Assembly: GCF_040096075.1 (NCBI RefSeq)
Contig: NZ_JBBMFJ010000002.1
Coordinates: 1 to 64,000, forward strand
Source: Brotaphodocola faecis
GTDB taxonomy: Bacteria; Bacillota; Clostridia; Lachnospirales; Lachnospiraceae
DNA length: 64,000 nt
Direction: 5' to 3'
Part shown: positions 25,203-32,385 of the stretch, piece by piece
Layout of the letters: every line of letters starts with the position of its first letter
Position numbering within the stretch: the first letter of the stretch is position 1
Translations under genes and position numbers: made by a program
The notes under the pieces: model-generated
The model's database searches: none
What the model saw: only the letters and a program-made list of their open reading frames with translations
Told to the model about the DNA's origin: nothing

Positions 25203-25529
25203 TGGCCGTACGGTTAACCTGCGGATATGTCCACCCGCGGATAACTGCTGCAGTGTCACAATGGCCATCACATGATATCCGCCAAAACACGCGATAAACT
25301 CTGCCTGGGACGGGCTTAGGACCGTCGGCTCCAGAATGGAGTACTGGCGGCAGAGAAATTTATTCCGGAAGAACATGGAGATGGCTTCTTTTCCGTACAG
25401 ATGGTAGTCATGCTGGGGCGTACCGTTGGCACAGTAGTCGCAGTAATGGCCGTCCCTGGTAAAGAGATTCCCCAGACCTTCATAATCTTTATTTTCTATG
25501 GCATCAATGTATTTTTCAATGGGCAGCAT
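25197..25529 (-). CDS. NTF2/SnoaL-like protein
   Basis: Small protein of 110 residues with the opening helices typical of the NTF2-like/ketosteroid-isomerase superfamily (IEKYIDAIENKDYEGLGNLF) followed by an acidic-aromatic strand region. Members are isomerases, cyclases, dehydratases (such as bile acid 7-alpha-dehydratase BaiE) or non-catalytic. The catalytic residues cannot be assigned with confidence. AAAGGAGGAATT precedes the ATG. Last gene of the mocR-linked minus-strand cluster, 16 bp after the SDR gene, so probably acts on the same substrate family. Confidence 0.7.
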   Translation of the reverse strand: MLPIEKYIDAIENKDYEGLGNLFTRDGHYCDYCANGTPQHDYHLYGKEAISMFFRNKFLCRQYSILEPTVLSPSQAEFIACFGGYHVMAIVTLQQLSAGGHIRRLTVRPK

Positions 25530-25545
25530 CTGACAATTCCTCCTT

Positions 25546-26337
25546 TTAATAAACTTTTTCCGTATTTAAGAGCGCGTCGGTACCGCCATCCACGAACAAA
25601 ACGATGCCGTTGATGCCACAGGCCTTTTCGGAAGCCAGAAATACGATGGCCAGGGCAATTTCTTTGGGATCCATGAAGGTTTCCTGTCCGTAGCGGGTCG
25701 GAATGGGCAGGGCATTTAAGGAGGCTTTGGCGCTGTGGGACATGGTGGCGGTCATGGCGCTTCCTACGTTACCCGGAGCCACCGCATTGATGCGCACACC
25801 GTTGGCTGCGTAGGAGGCAGAGTGGCGGCGCACCCAGCGGGCCAGCGCGTATTTGGAGGCGGCATAGATGCTGTTTCCCACGCTTAAATCGGAGGCATCC
25901 AGAGAAGAAACGACGCTTCGGATTTTGTGCTCGTCATCGCTGTTGTTGTTTAACAGATCCGCAATGTCCATCCGGGCAATGTCCTGGGAAATGACATTGG
26001 AGGAGACGGCCACACAGCATCCATGCTTTTTTTCCAGGAGATCATAGGTGCCCTTGATCACAGAGACTGCGCCGAAATAGTTCAGGGAAATGATCTTTGT
26101 AAGACTTCCGCAGGCACCGGATACAGCAGCACTTAGGATGAGCCCGTCCAGGCCTTCCGGGTGTAGGGCGTGCAGCTCATCAATTACCTTCTGGCGGCCT
26201 TCCAGAGTCGTCAGGTCTGCGGTGATATCTCCTTTCAACAGGTCAATGTTGATGACTTCATGACCTTCTTTTTTCAGTAATTCTACGGTTTTGGCTCCGA
26301 TTCCGTGTGAGCCGCCGGTTACAGCGTATATGCCCAT
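25546..26337 (-). CDS. short-chain dehydrogenase, 3-alpha-hydroxysteroid-dehydrogenase-like
   Basis: Classical SDR of 263 residues with TGGSHGIGA cofactor loop at the N terminus, catalytic Ser in VAVSSNVIS near 117, and YAASKYA near 162. The layout (IDL..GDITADL, GLDGLILSA, SLNYFGAV, and the end FVDGGTDALLN) closely follows the Comamonas 3-alpha-HSD/carbonyl reductase as I recall it, rather than FabG. The start is the ATG at 26337, preceded by AAAGGAGGTCCCACC; seven further upstream codons lack a site. Substrate (steroid, bile acid or other carbonyl) is inferred, not shown. Confidence 0.8.
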   Translation of the reverse strand: MGIYAVTGGSHGIGAKTVELLKKEGHEVINIDLLKGDITADLTTLEGRQKVIDELHALHPEGLDGLILSAAVSGACGSLTKIISLNYFGAVSVIKGTYDLLEKKHGCCVAVSSNVISQDIARMDIADLLNNNSDDEHKIRSVVSSLDASDLSVGNSIYAASKYALARWVRRHSASYAANGVRINAVAPGNVGSAMTATMSHSAKASLNALPIPTRYGQETFMDPKEIALAIVFLASEKACGINGIVLFVDGGTDALLNTEKVY

Positions 26338-26433
26338 GGTGGGACCTCCTTTTGTCACAACATCGCAAAGCCCGGCTGGGGGGCCAGGCTTGCGAATGTT
26401 GAGGATTGGAAATGATATTTAGCAAACATGTTT

Positions 26434-27585
26434 TTAGTAAGCAGCCTTGAAGATGCCGATCACCTGTTCTTTGGTTGCCTTTCTCGGGTTCGTGAGCTGG
26501 CAGACATCCTTCATGGCGTTTTCTGCCATGATACCGAAGTCTTCCTCTTTGACACCCAGTCCGCGCAGGTTCTTCGGGATGCCGACCTGTTCGGAAATCT
26601 GACGGATGGCAGCAATGGCTTTTCTTGCCGCGTCCATGGTGGAGAGACCGTCAATGTTTTCACCCATGGCTTTTGCGATATCGCGGAAGCGGTTTGCGTT
26701 GCCGATCAGGTTGAATTCCTCTACGTGCGGCAGCAGGATTGCGTTGCAGACACCGTGAGGAAGGTTGTAGAAACCGCCCAGCTGGTGAGCCATAGCGTGA
26801 ACATAACCGAGGGAAGCGTTGTTGAAGGCAATACCAGCCAGATACTGGCCGTAGGCCATCTTGTCACGGGCCTTCATGTAAGTGCCGTTTGCAACTGCCT
26901 TTGGCAGATACTGGGTAATCATGGTGATGGCCATGAGGGCAGCGGCATCGGTCAGCGGGTTGGCATCGGTGGAAACGTAAGCCTCAATGGCGTGAGTTAA
27001 AGCATCCATACCGGTTGCGGCAGTCAGTGACGGCGGCATGCCTACCATTAACTTCGGATCATTGATTGCAATCTGCGGGGTGACGCGCCAATCGACAATG
27101 GCCATTTTTACATGGCGGCTGGTATCGGTAATGATACAGAAACGTGTGATCTCGGAAGCAGTTCCGGCGGTGGTGTTGATGGCGATCATCGGACACATCG
27201 GCTTCGTGGATTTATCCACACCTTCATAATCCCGGATGTCGCCGCCGTTGGAGGCAACCAGGCCAATGGCTTTTGCACAGTCATGGGAAGAACCGCCGCC
27301 CAGGGAAATGATGGAGTCACAGGCTTCTGCTTTGAACATTTCCAGTCCGCTTACGACATTGGTATCCTTCGGGTTCGGCTCTGCACCGCCAAATACGACG
27401 CTCTCAACGCCTGCACTCGTTAAAATTTCCTGAATGGAAGCAGCCATGCCGGAGGAAGCAAGGAAGGAATCGGTTACGATCAGTGCCTTCTTGCCGCCAA
27501 GGCTCTGCATCAGGGTGCCGGCCTCCTGTACGGAATCTTCACCGAATAAGTTTCTGGTAGGTAAGAAATAGTAAGTTGTTGCCAT
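26434..27585 (-). CDS. iron-containing alcohol dehydrogenase
   Basis: Group III metal-dependent alcohol dehydrogenase of 383 residues. Seen: LGGGSSHDCAKAIG near 95 (NAD loop), INTTAGTASEITRFCIITD near 135, GMDALTHAIEAYVS near 190 and HAMAHQLGGFYNLPHGVCNA near 262, supplying the Asp and His metal ligands. Close to the 1,3-propanediol dehydrogenase/DhaT group. ATG 27585 is preferred (AAGGAG upstream); a GTG three codons earlier is possible. First gene of the cluster downstream of mocR on the same strand. Confidence 0.9.
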   Translation of the reverse strand: MATTYYFLPTRNLFGEDSVQEAGTLMQSLGGKKALIVTDSFLASSGMAASIQEILTSAGVESVVFGGAEPNPKDTNVVSGLEMFKAEACDSIISLGGGSSHDCAKAIGLVASNGGDIRDYEGVDKSTKPMCPMIAINTTAGTASEITRFCIITDTSRHVKMAIVDWRVTPQIAINDPKLMVGMPPSLTAATGMDALTHAIEAYVSTDANPLTDAAALMAITMITQYLPKAVANGTYMKARDKMAYGQYLAGIAFNNASLGYVHAMAHQLGGFYNLPHGVCNAILLPHVEEFNLIGNANRFRDIAKAMGENIDGLSTMDAARKAIAAIRQISEQVGIPKNLRGLGVKEEDFGIMAENAMKDVCQLTNPRKATKEQVIGIFKAAY

Positions 27586-27686
27586 GAGATACACGCTCCT
27601 TTTTCTTTATTTGAGTGTCCACGGGGCGGCGGGCTGTTCATGTGGGGGAACCTTTTGTGCCGTCCCTGTGTGTTTGTCATGGCAAC

Positions 27687-27695
27687 ATCATAGCA
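27687..27695 (-). promoter_or_regulatory. candidate extended -10 promoter of the adh cluster
   Basis: On the minus strand TGC-TATGAT forms an extended -10 box about 100 bp before the adh start. No good -35 box is seen, which fits an activator-dependent promoter. Confidence 0.4.
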
Positions 27696-27738
27696 ACGAT
27701 TTGGTGCTTGAAAAACAACCAAAATAAAAAATAAATTA

Positions 27739-27754
27739 GATACCAGATTTACCA
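27739..27754 (-). promoter_or_regulatory. MocR operator candidate before adh
   Basis: Minus-strand TGGTAAATCTGGTATC repeats the motif found twice at the mocR start region (29208-29226). The + strand reads ATACCA at 27740-27745. It overlaps the mocR stop codon and lies about 45 bp upstream of the adh -10 box. Confidence 0.55.
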
Positions 27755-29191
27755 CTGGATAAAGATATTCCCCAGACGCCGTACGGTTTCCACCAGTGTC
27801 CGCTCATCCAGGTCACAGTAGTTTAAGACCAGCACATGCTCGTATTCCGGCTGTATTTCCGTACAGAATTCAGAGAGGCAGGCCAGGTTGATGCCCTTGC
27901 TTCTGGCGGCCCAGCGGATCTCCACATCGGTCATGGAGGTGTCTAAGTAGACCAGAAGATGGGTACCGCAGCTTCCGCCGGTAATGCGGGATGCCGGAAT
28001 CAGGCTGCTCTGCTTGATGATGCGCAGGAGCCGTTCTCCTTCCTGGCGGTAATATTTTTTCAGGCGGCTCAAATGCCGCTCAAAGGAACCATTTTCGATA
28101 AAGCGGGCCAGGGCATACTGTTCGCAGCTGGAAGCGGAGTTGGAGTAGAAGTTGGCGCGGGAGATGTAGCGTTCCATCAGCTTTTTCGGAAGCACCATGT
28201 AGCTGATGCGGATGGCCGGAGCCAGGCTTTTGCTAAAGGTGTTCATATAGATGACCCGGTGGCTTAAGTCCATGCTTTGCAGGGCTGGGATGCTTTTGGT
28301 GGAGTAGCGGAACTCACAGTCGTAATCATCCTCAATAATATAATGGTCCGTGGCTTCGGCAGCCCAGGAAAGCAGTTCCTGGCGCCGCCCGGCAGTGGTT
28401 ACGGTGCCAAGCGGATAGTGGTGCTCCGGAGATACATGGACAATGTTTGCTCCGCTTCCGCGAAGACTATCCATGGAAATGCCGGATTCGTCCATTTCGA
28501 TGCTTCTCCAGGGAAGCCCGAATTCTTCATAAATGCGTGGGATTTTGCGGTATCCGGGATTTTCTGCGCCGTATATGGAGTGCGCGGGCAAAAGCTTGAT
28601 GAGCTTTTCGTAAAGATATTCAATGCTGGCGCCGATGACAATGCACTCCGGGGAAATATTCATGCCTCGGGATCGGTACAGGTAGTCGGCAATGGCACGG
28701 CGCAAGGCGGGAACTCCGAGAAAATGTGCCCGCTGCACCAGCTCCAGGTCATATTCACTTAAGACCTCCCGCATGGTCTTGCGCCAGAGGGAGAAGGGAA
28801 ATTTTTCGTAAATGGTATTATTGGAGGTAAAGTCCGCATACCAGTTATCTTCTTTATAGAGTGGTTCGGAGTCTTCCGGATCACGTTCTTCTTCGGGGAC
28901 CTGGGCAAAAGAGGAATGCATGGAAAATGACGTCTGCTCCGGCGTGGTTTCCAGTTCCGCTGCAAAGTAACCACGTTTCTCCTCGGAAGTGATATAGCCT
29001 TCTGTCAGCAGCTGGTCATAAGCGTTCATGACCGTGCGGACACTGATCTGGTTGTCTGATGCCAGTTCCCGTTTGGAAGGAAGTTTTGTTCCTGCCGGGA
29101 TGCGTCCGCTTAAGATGTCTTCCTTCAGACAGTGGTATAAATACTCGTAAAGGGGATGGGCTCCCCGTTTGGAAAAGTCGTAAATCAGCAT
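27749..29191 (-). CDS. MocR-family regulator (GntR winged helix fused to aminotransferase-like domain)
   Basis: PLP-dependent-type transcription regulator of 480 residues. An N-terminal winged helix (about 10-80: GTKLPSKRELASDNQISVRTVMNAYDQL) joins a fold-type I aminotransferase-like domain (about 110-480) with IIEDDYDCEFRY near 290 and NTFSKSLAPAIRISYMVLP near 326, in which the Lys would bind PLP. Relatives include GabR and PdxR, which control adjacent genes. The start codon abuts an ATACCA-bearing repeat, suggesting autorepression, and a like site stands before adh. Confidence 0.9.
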   Translation of the reverse strand: MLIYDFSKRGAHPLYEYLYHCLKEDILSGRIPAGTKLPSKRELASDNQISVRTVMNAYDQLLTEGYITSEEKRGYFAAELETTPEQTSFSMHSSFAQVPEEERDPEDSEPLYKEDNWYADFTSNNTIYEKFPFSLWRKTMREVLSEYDLELVQRAHFLGVPALRRAIADYLYRSRGMNISPECIVIGASIEYLYEKLIKLLPAHSIYGAENPGYRKIPRIYEEFGLPWRSIEMDESGISMDSLRGSGANIVHVSPEHHYPLGTVTTAGRRQELLSWAAEATDHYIIEDDYDCEFRYSTKSIPALQSMDLSHRVIYMNTFSKSLAPAIRISYMVLPKKLMERYISRANFYSNSASSCEQYALARFIENGSFERHLSRLKKYYRQEGERLLRIIKQSSLIPASRITGGSCGTHLLVYLDTSMTDVEIRWAARSKGINLACLSEFCTEIQPEYEHVLVLNYCDLDERTLVETVRRLGNIFIQW

Positions 29192-29226
29192 AATCTGGTA
29201 TCCTCATTTGGTAAAAATCTGGTATC
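29192..29226 (-). promoter_or_regulatory. direct repeats at mocR start, candidate autoregulatory operators
   Basis: AATCTGGTATC occurs at 29192-29202 and 29216-29226, 24 bp apart. On the gene strand each contains ATACCA, the core repeat recognised by B. subtilis GabR. They lie between the predicted mocR transcription start and its start codon. Confidence 0.6.
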
Positions 29227-29237
29227 AATATAATCCC

Positions 29238-29266
29238 ATTATAGCGCGAATGTATATATTTGTCTG
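29238..29266 (-). promoter_or_regulatory. mocR promoter
   Basis: Minus strand: CAGACA (29261-29266), 17-bp spacer, TATAAT (29238-29243). Predicted start near 29231, just before the repeats. Confidence 0.55.
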
Positions 29267-29319
29267 TATTTTTCGTAATGTTTTGCAAAGTAAAATGCTA
29301 TGCAGAATGTAAAAAAGAA

Positions 29320-29328
29320 TGTTATAAT
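29320..29328 (+). promoter_or_regulatory. extended -10 promoter of the transglutaminase gene
   Basis: TG-T-TATAAT at 29320-29328. The -35 region is poor. Leader of about 175 bases to ATG 29510. Confidence 0.4.
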
Positions 29329-29509
29329 AAGCAAAACAGAGTATTCTCTAAAAAAATAAGACGGGAAAGATCATGCATGGAGATGCAGAAGAAATTGGTA
29401 AATACGAAATTAAAATCAAAAGACAATCGGATTAGCAGCACAAGTGGAATCCGGCAAAAAATGAGCTTTATCAGATGTTCTGTGATTTATGGAGAGAAGT
29501 GGAGACAAC

Positions 29510-30550
29510 ATGGCTGTAACATATTACTATGATCACATGACTAAACCAAAGCAGGCGGCTTACCGGAGCATGCTTGCCGGTCTCACAGAGCTTTCCGACA
29601 GCTTTCAGCTGCCTCTTTTGGACGCGAAGGAACTTTCTGAGGTATTTCTGCTGCTGAGGCTGGACCATCCGGAACTGTTCTGGGCATCGGGATTTCATTT
29701 CCTCCACTATCAGGATTCTCCCAATCTCATTATGAAGCCGGAATATCTGTTTGACAAAAGCAAGGTGCGGGAACACCAGAAGGCCATGGCGTCCCGGGTG
29801 GAAAAGCTGGCGCGTCCGGCAAAAACGCTTTCCGAATGGGAAAAGGAAAAATACATTCATGATTTTATCTGTGAAAATATCCGGTATGACAAATTAAAGA
29901 AGGCCTATTCTCACGAAATCATTGGCCCGTTAGGGCAGGGGGTGGGAGTCTGCGAAGGCATTGCCAAAGCAGTGAAGGTGCTGTGCGATGCGCTTGGAAT
30001 CTGGTGTATGATCGCCATCTGCGGCAATAACCCGGAAAAGGAGATCAAATACCGGCACACCTGGAACATTGTCCGCATTGACGGGCAGTATTATCATCTG
30101 GACGCCACCTTTGACAACAGCCTTGGAAAATGCAGCGTGACCGGGGAGGAAATCCGTTATGATTATTTTAATCTGGATGACAAAAATATCTTCCGGGATC
30201 ACGAACCGCTGATTGCTCCGGCGCCTGCCTGCACCAATGGTGACCACTTTTATTATAAAGAAAAGAAACTGTCTTTCACAAAGCAGGAGGATGTAAAGAA
30301 GCGGGCATTGCAGGCGGCAAAGAAGGGCAGACTGCTGACCTTTCACTGGCGGGGCGGCTATCTGACGAAACAGGTTCTGGAGGAGCTGCTGGAGCAGATT
30401 TCCGAAGCGGGAAAGGAGCGGGGAAAAATTCCCCATGTGAGCTTAAACTGGTCCCAGGCAGTTTTAAGGATCCGTTATACCGAAGAACCGGCACCGGAGC
30501 TGGAGCCGGATGTGAATATGGAAGAAGCCAACGAGGGGGAACAGGAATAG
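29510..30550 (+). CDS. transglutaminase-like domain protein
   Basis: Protein of 346 residues with a papain-like transglutaminase core at about 115-220: Cys in GVGVCEGIAKA near 151, His in RHTWNIVRIDG near 185 and Asp in YHLDATFD near 200 form the likely triad. No signal peptide or membrane segment, so it may act in the cytoplasm as a protease or deamidase rather than cross-linker. The acidic C-terminal tail (about 330-346) is low complexity. ATG 29510 is used; ATG 29489 is possible. The next gene starts two bases after its stop. Confidence 0.78.
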   Translation: MAVTYYYDHMTKPKQAAYRSMLAGLTELSDSFQLPLLDAKELSEVFLLLRLDHPELFWASGFHFLHYQDSPNLIMKPEYLFDKSKVREHQKAMASRVEKLARPAKTLSEWEKEKYIHDFICENIRYDKLKKAYSHEIIGPLGQGVGVCEGIAKAVKVLCDALGIWCMIAICGNNPEKEIKYRHTWNIVRIDGQYYHLDATFDNSLGKCSVTGEEIRYDYFNLDDKNIFRDHEPLIAPAPACTNGDHFYYKEKKLSFTKQEDVKKRALQAAKKGRLLTFHWRGGYLTKQVLEELLEQISEAGKERGKIPHVSLNWSQAVLRIRYTEEPAPELEPDVNMEEANEGEQE

Positions 30551-30552
30551 CT

Positions 30553-31542
30553 ATGAACGCATACCGAATGCTGGAAATACTGGGAGAGCAGAATCAGTTT
30601 GAACTTTTAGAGGGCGAGAACGGGTATCACACGCCGCAGGATATCCGTCTGGTCTACCTGATGAATGATGCGGCCGAATGTTTTCTGACTTTCCGGAACG
30701 CGCGGATTACGGGAGAGTATCTTCCGGATTACAGCGGAGAACTGGGAACCCGCCTGGATCGGAATGAGGAGCGTTCCTCTCTGGTGGTGCATCAGGGACA
30801 CAATGTCTTTACGATCTTTTTTGAGACACTGGAAGCGGAATATGAACTTTACAATTATGGCGAGATTGGCCATTTCTGGGTAAAGGGCTATGAATACTTA
30901 AGGCAGCTGGAGTACCGCATTGCCATTTTGTGGGATAAATTTGAATATATGGGAGAGGACTGCTGCGGGGAACTGGAGGCAAAGCTTGCCTGGCTGGCAA
31001 AGTTCCCACCGCTTAATTTTACCTGCTATCCGTCTGTGCCGCCCCAGTATCTTCCGGACCGGGAAGATGGCTGGCAGCTGGCGCCGGAGGCTTTGGAGAT
31101 TATGATGGATCTGGCAAAAGAAGCCGGGGATGCGTCTTTGCTTCGCGCGCTGGAACTTTACGGAAAACATTCCGGCCGGTGGATGACAAAGTATATCGCG
31201 ATGCTCTTACACTGGAAGAAACATGCAAAGACGGTGGATCTGCTGACAGAAAAACTAAAGCAGGCGGCATCTGTCCATCCATGCCGGAGCTTTGGACCGG
31301 AGCGGGACGCGCAGTATGCGCTGATCATGAAGGCAGCCAGAGCGGGACAGCAGGCACTGGCAGAAAAGGGCATTCAGTCGGTAGTCCTTCGGGAGGAGCC
31401 CTTTGTGCATGCCAGTGATACGCTGGATTTTAAGAGCCATCTGATGATCTGGATGCCCGGCATCTTAAACCGAAAAACTGAGATCCGGACGTTTACCTAT
31501 GAAAAAACGAAACATAAGAACAGTGCGTCGGCACGTCCATAA
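30553..31542 (+). CDS. protein of unknown function, partner of the transglutaminase-like protein
   Basis: Not recognised with confidence; possibly a DUF3878-type protein. 329 residues, rich in aromatic and acidic residues, no signal peptide, no membrane segment, no clear catalytic motif. The N-terminal half (1-110) looks beta-rich (TFRNARITGEYLPDYSGELG), while 175-280 looks helical. It starts two bases after the transglutaminase stop, so the two are surely cotranscribed and may interact. Followed by a strong terminator. Confidence 0.6.
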   Translation: MNAYRMLEILGEQNQFELLEGENGYHTPQDIRLVYLMNDAAECFLTFRNARITGEYLPDYSGELGTRLDRNEERSSLVVHQGHNVFTIFFETLEAEYELYNYGEIGHFWVKGYEYLRQLEYRIAILWDKFEYMGEDCCGELEAKLAWLAKFPPLNFTCYPSVPPQYLPDREDGWQLAPEALEIMMDLAKEAGDASLLRALELYGKHSGRWMTKYIAMLLHWKKHAKTVDLLTEKLKQAASVHPCRSFGPERDAQYALIMKAARAGQQALAEKGIQSVVLREEPFVHASDTLDFKSHLMIWMPGILNRKTEIRTFTYEKTKHKNSASARP

Positions 31543-31565
31543 TTTGCTGCGGCAATCTGGCGGAG

Positions 31566-31598
31566 GCCGGGACTTTTTAACAGAGTCCCGGCTTTTTT
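31566..31598 (+). terminator. terminator after the unknown gene
   Basis: GCCGGGACT/AGTCCCGGC stem around nine bases, then TTTTTT. Confidence 0.9.
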
Positions 31599-31599
31599 C

Positions 31600-31628
31600 T
31601 TGTCTAATCCGTGGAAAACAGTTATAAT
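31600..31628 (+). promoter_or_regulatory. bioY promoter
   Basis: TTGTCT (31600-31605), 17-bp spacer, TATAAT (31623-31628), starting two bases after the previous terminator's T run. Confidence 0.65.
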
Positions 31629-31652
31629 GATTCATGAATATTTACAAAAGGA

Positions 31653-32297
31653 ATGGAAATGCAAATGAAAATGAAACTTTTACTGTCACGCCGTCGGCCG
31701 TCAGAATCTGGAACGGCCTGTGACGCGTCCCGGAGCATTACACAGGATGTGGCGGTCTGCGGCTTATTTGCAGCACTGATCGCGGTGGGTGCTTTTATGA
31801 AGATTGTAATCCCGGTAGGAGCAGATACCATGAATTTTACCTTGCAGTGGCTGTTTGTGCTGTTAGCAGGGCTGCTTCTTGGCTCCCGCCGGGCATTCCG
31901 GAGTGTCACCGTTTATCTGATCACCGGCCTGATCGGTTTCCCGATTTTTGCCCGGGGCGGCGGCCCGGCTTATCTGCTGCGGCCAACCTTTGGATTTCTG
32001 CTGGGCTTTGCCCTGGCGGCATGGGCTATTGGCTTTTTATGTGAAAAGCTTCGGCCAACGAAATCCGTTACCTGGTTTTTTACCACGCTGGCTGGATTTG
32101 TGATCTACTACGGAATGGGAATCCTCTATTTTTATATGATCACACATCTGCTGGCATCCCAGACACCGGTGGAAATTGGCGTAATCTTCGGAGTATACTG
32201 CCTGCCGACCATGCTGCCGGACCTGCTGCTCTGCGTGCTGGCGGTTATGCTGGCGGGACGGTTGAGACCGGCGGTTTCGGCGGCGCTCAAAGCCTGA
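31653..32297 (+). CDS. bioY: biotin transporter substrate-binding protein BioY
   Basis: S component of an energy-coupling-factor transporter for biotin, membrane-embedded. 214 residues with about six hydrophobic segments; the family signature GLIGFPIFARGGGPAYLLRPTFGFLLGF lies near 90-117 (core GFPIFARGGGPAYLLRPT). No ATPase or T component lies nearby, so it probably shares a common ECF module. Several in-frame ATGs (31653, 31659, 31665, 31671) cluster at the start; AAAGGA best serves 31659. The N terminus, with RRRP, is longer than usual. Confidence 0.88.
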   Translation: MEMQMKMKLLLSRRRPSESGTACDASRSITQDVAVCGLFAALIAVGAFMKIVIPVGADTMNFTLQWLFVLLAGLLLGSRRAFRSVTVYLITGLIGFPIFARGGGPAYLLRPTFGFLLGFALAAWAIGFLCEKLRPTKSVTWFFTTLAGFVIYYGMGILYFYMITHLLASQTPVEIGVIFGVYCLPTMLPDLLLCVLAVMLAGRLRPAVSAALKA

Positions 32298-32385
32298 ATA
32301 AGGCCAGAGGTGTCCGGGAATACTTTACAGAAAACCATACATTTTTACAGGTTTATGTTTTGCAGGAAAGAAGGAGAAGAATATC

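Larger units (their letters stand above)
29192..29509. other. divergent intergenic region mocR / transglutaminase gene
   Basis: Apart from the mocR promoter and operators it holds an extended -10 (TGT-TATAAT, 29320-29328) pointing right, and a broken small frame (29373-29519, amber stop at 29433) whose end overlaps the transglutaminase start. Confidence 0.6.

Noticed and set aside
31600..31640. BirA (biotin) operator at bioY
   Set aside because: TTGT...TAA and GTTA...AA fragments are present but spacing and halves do not fit TTGTTAAC-N15-GTTAACAA; they are explained by the promoter boxes.
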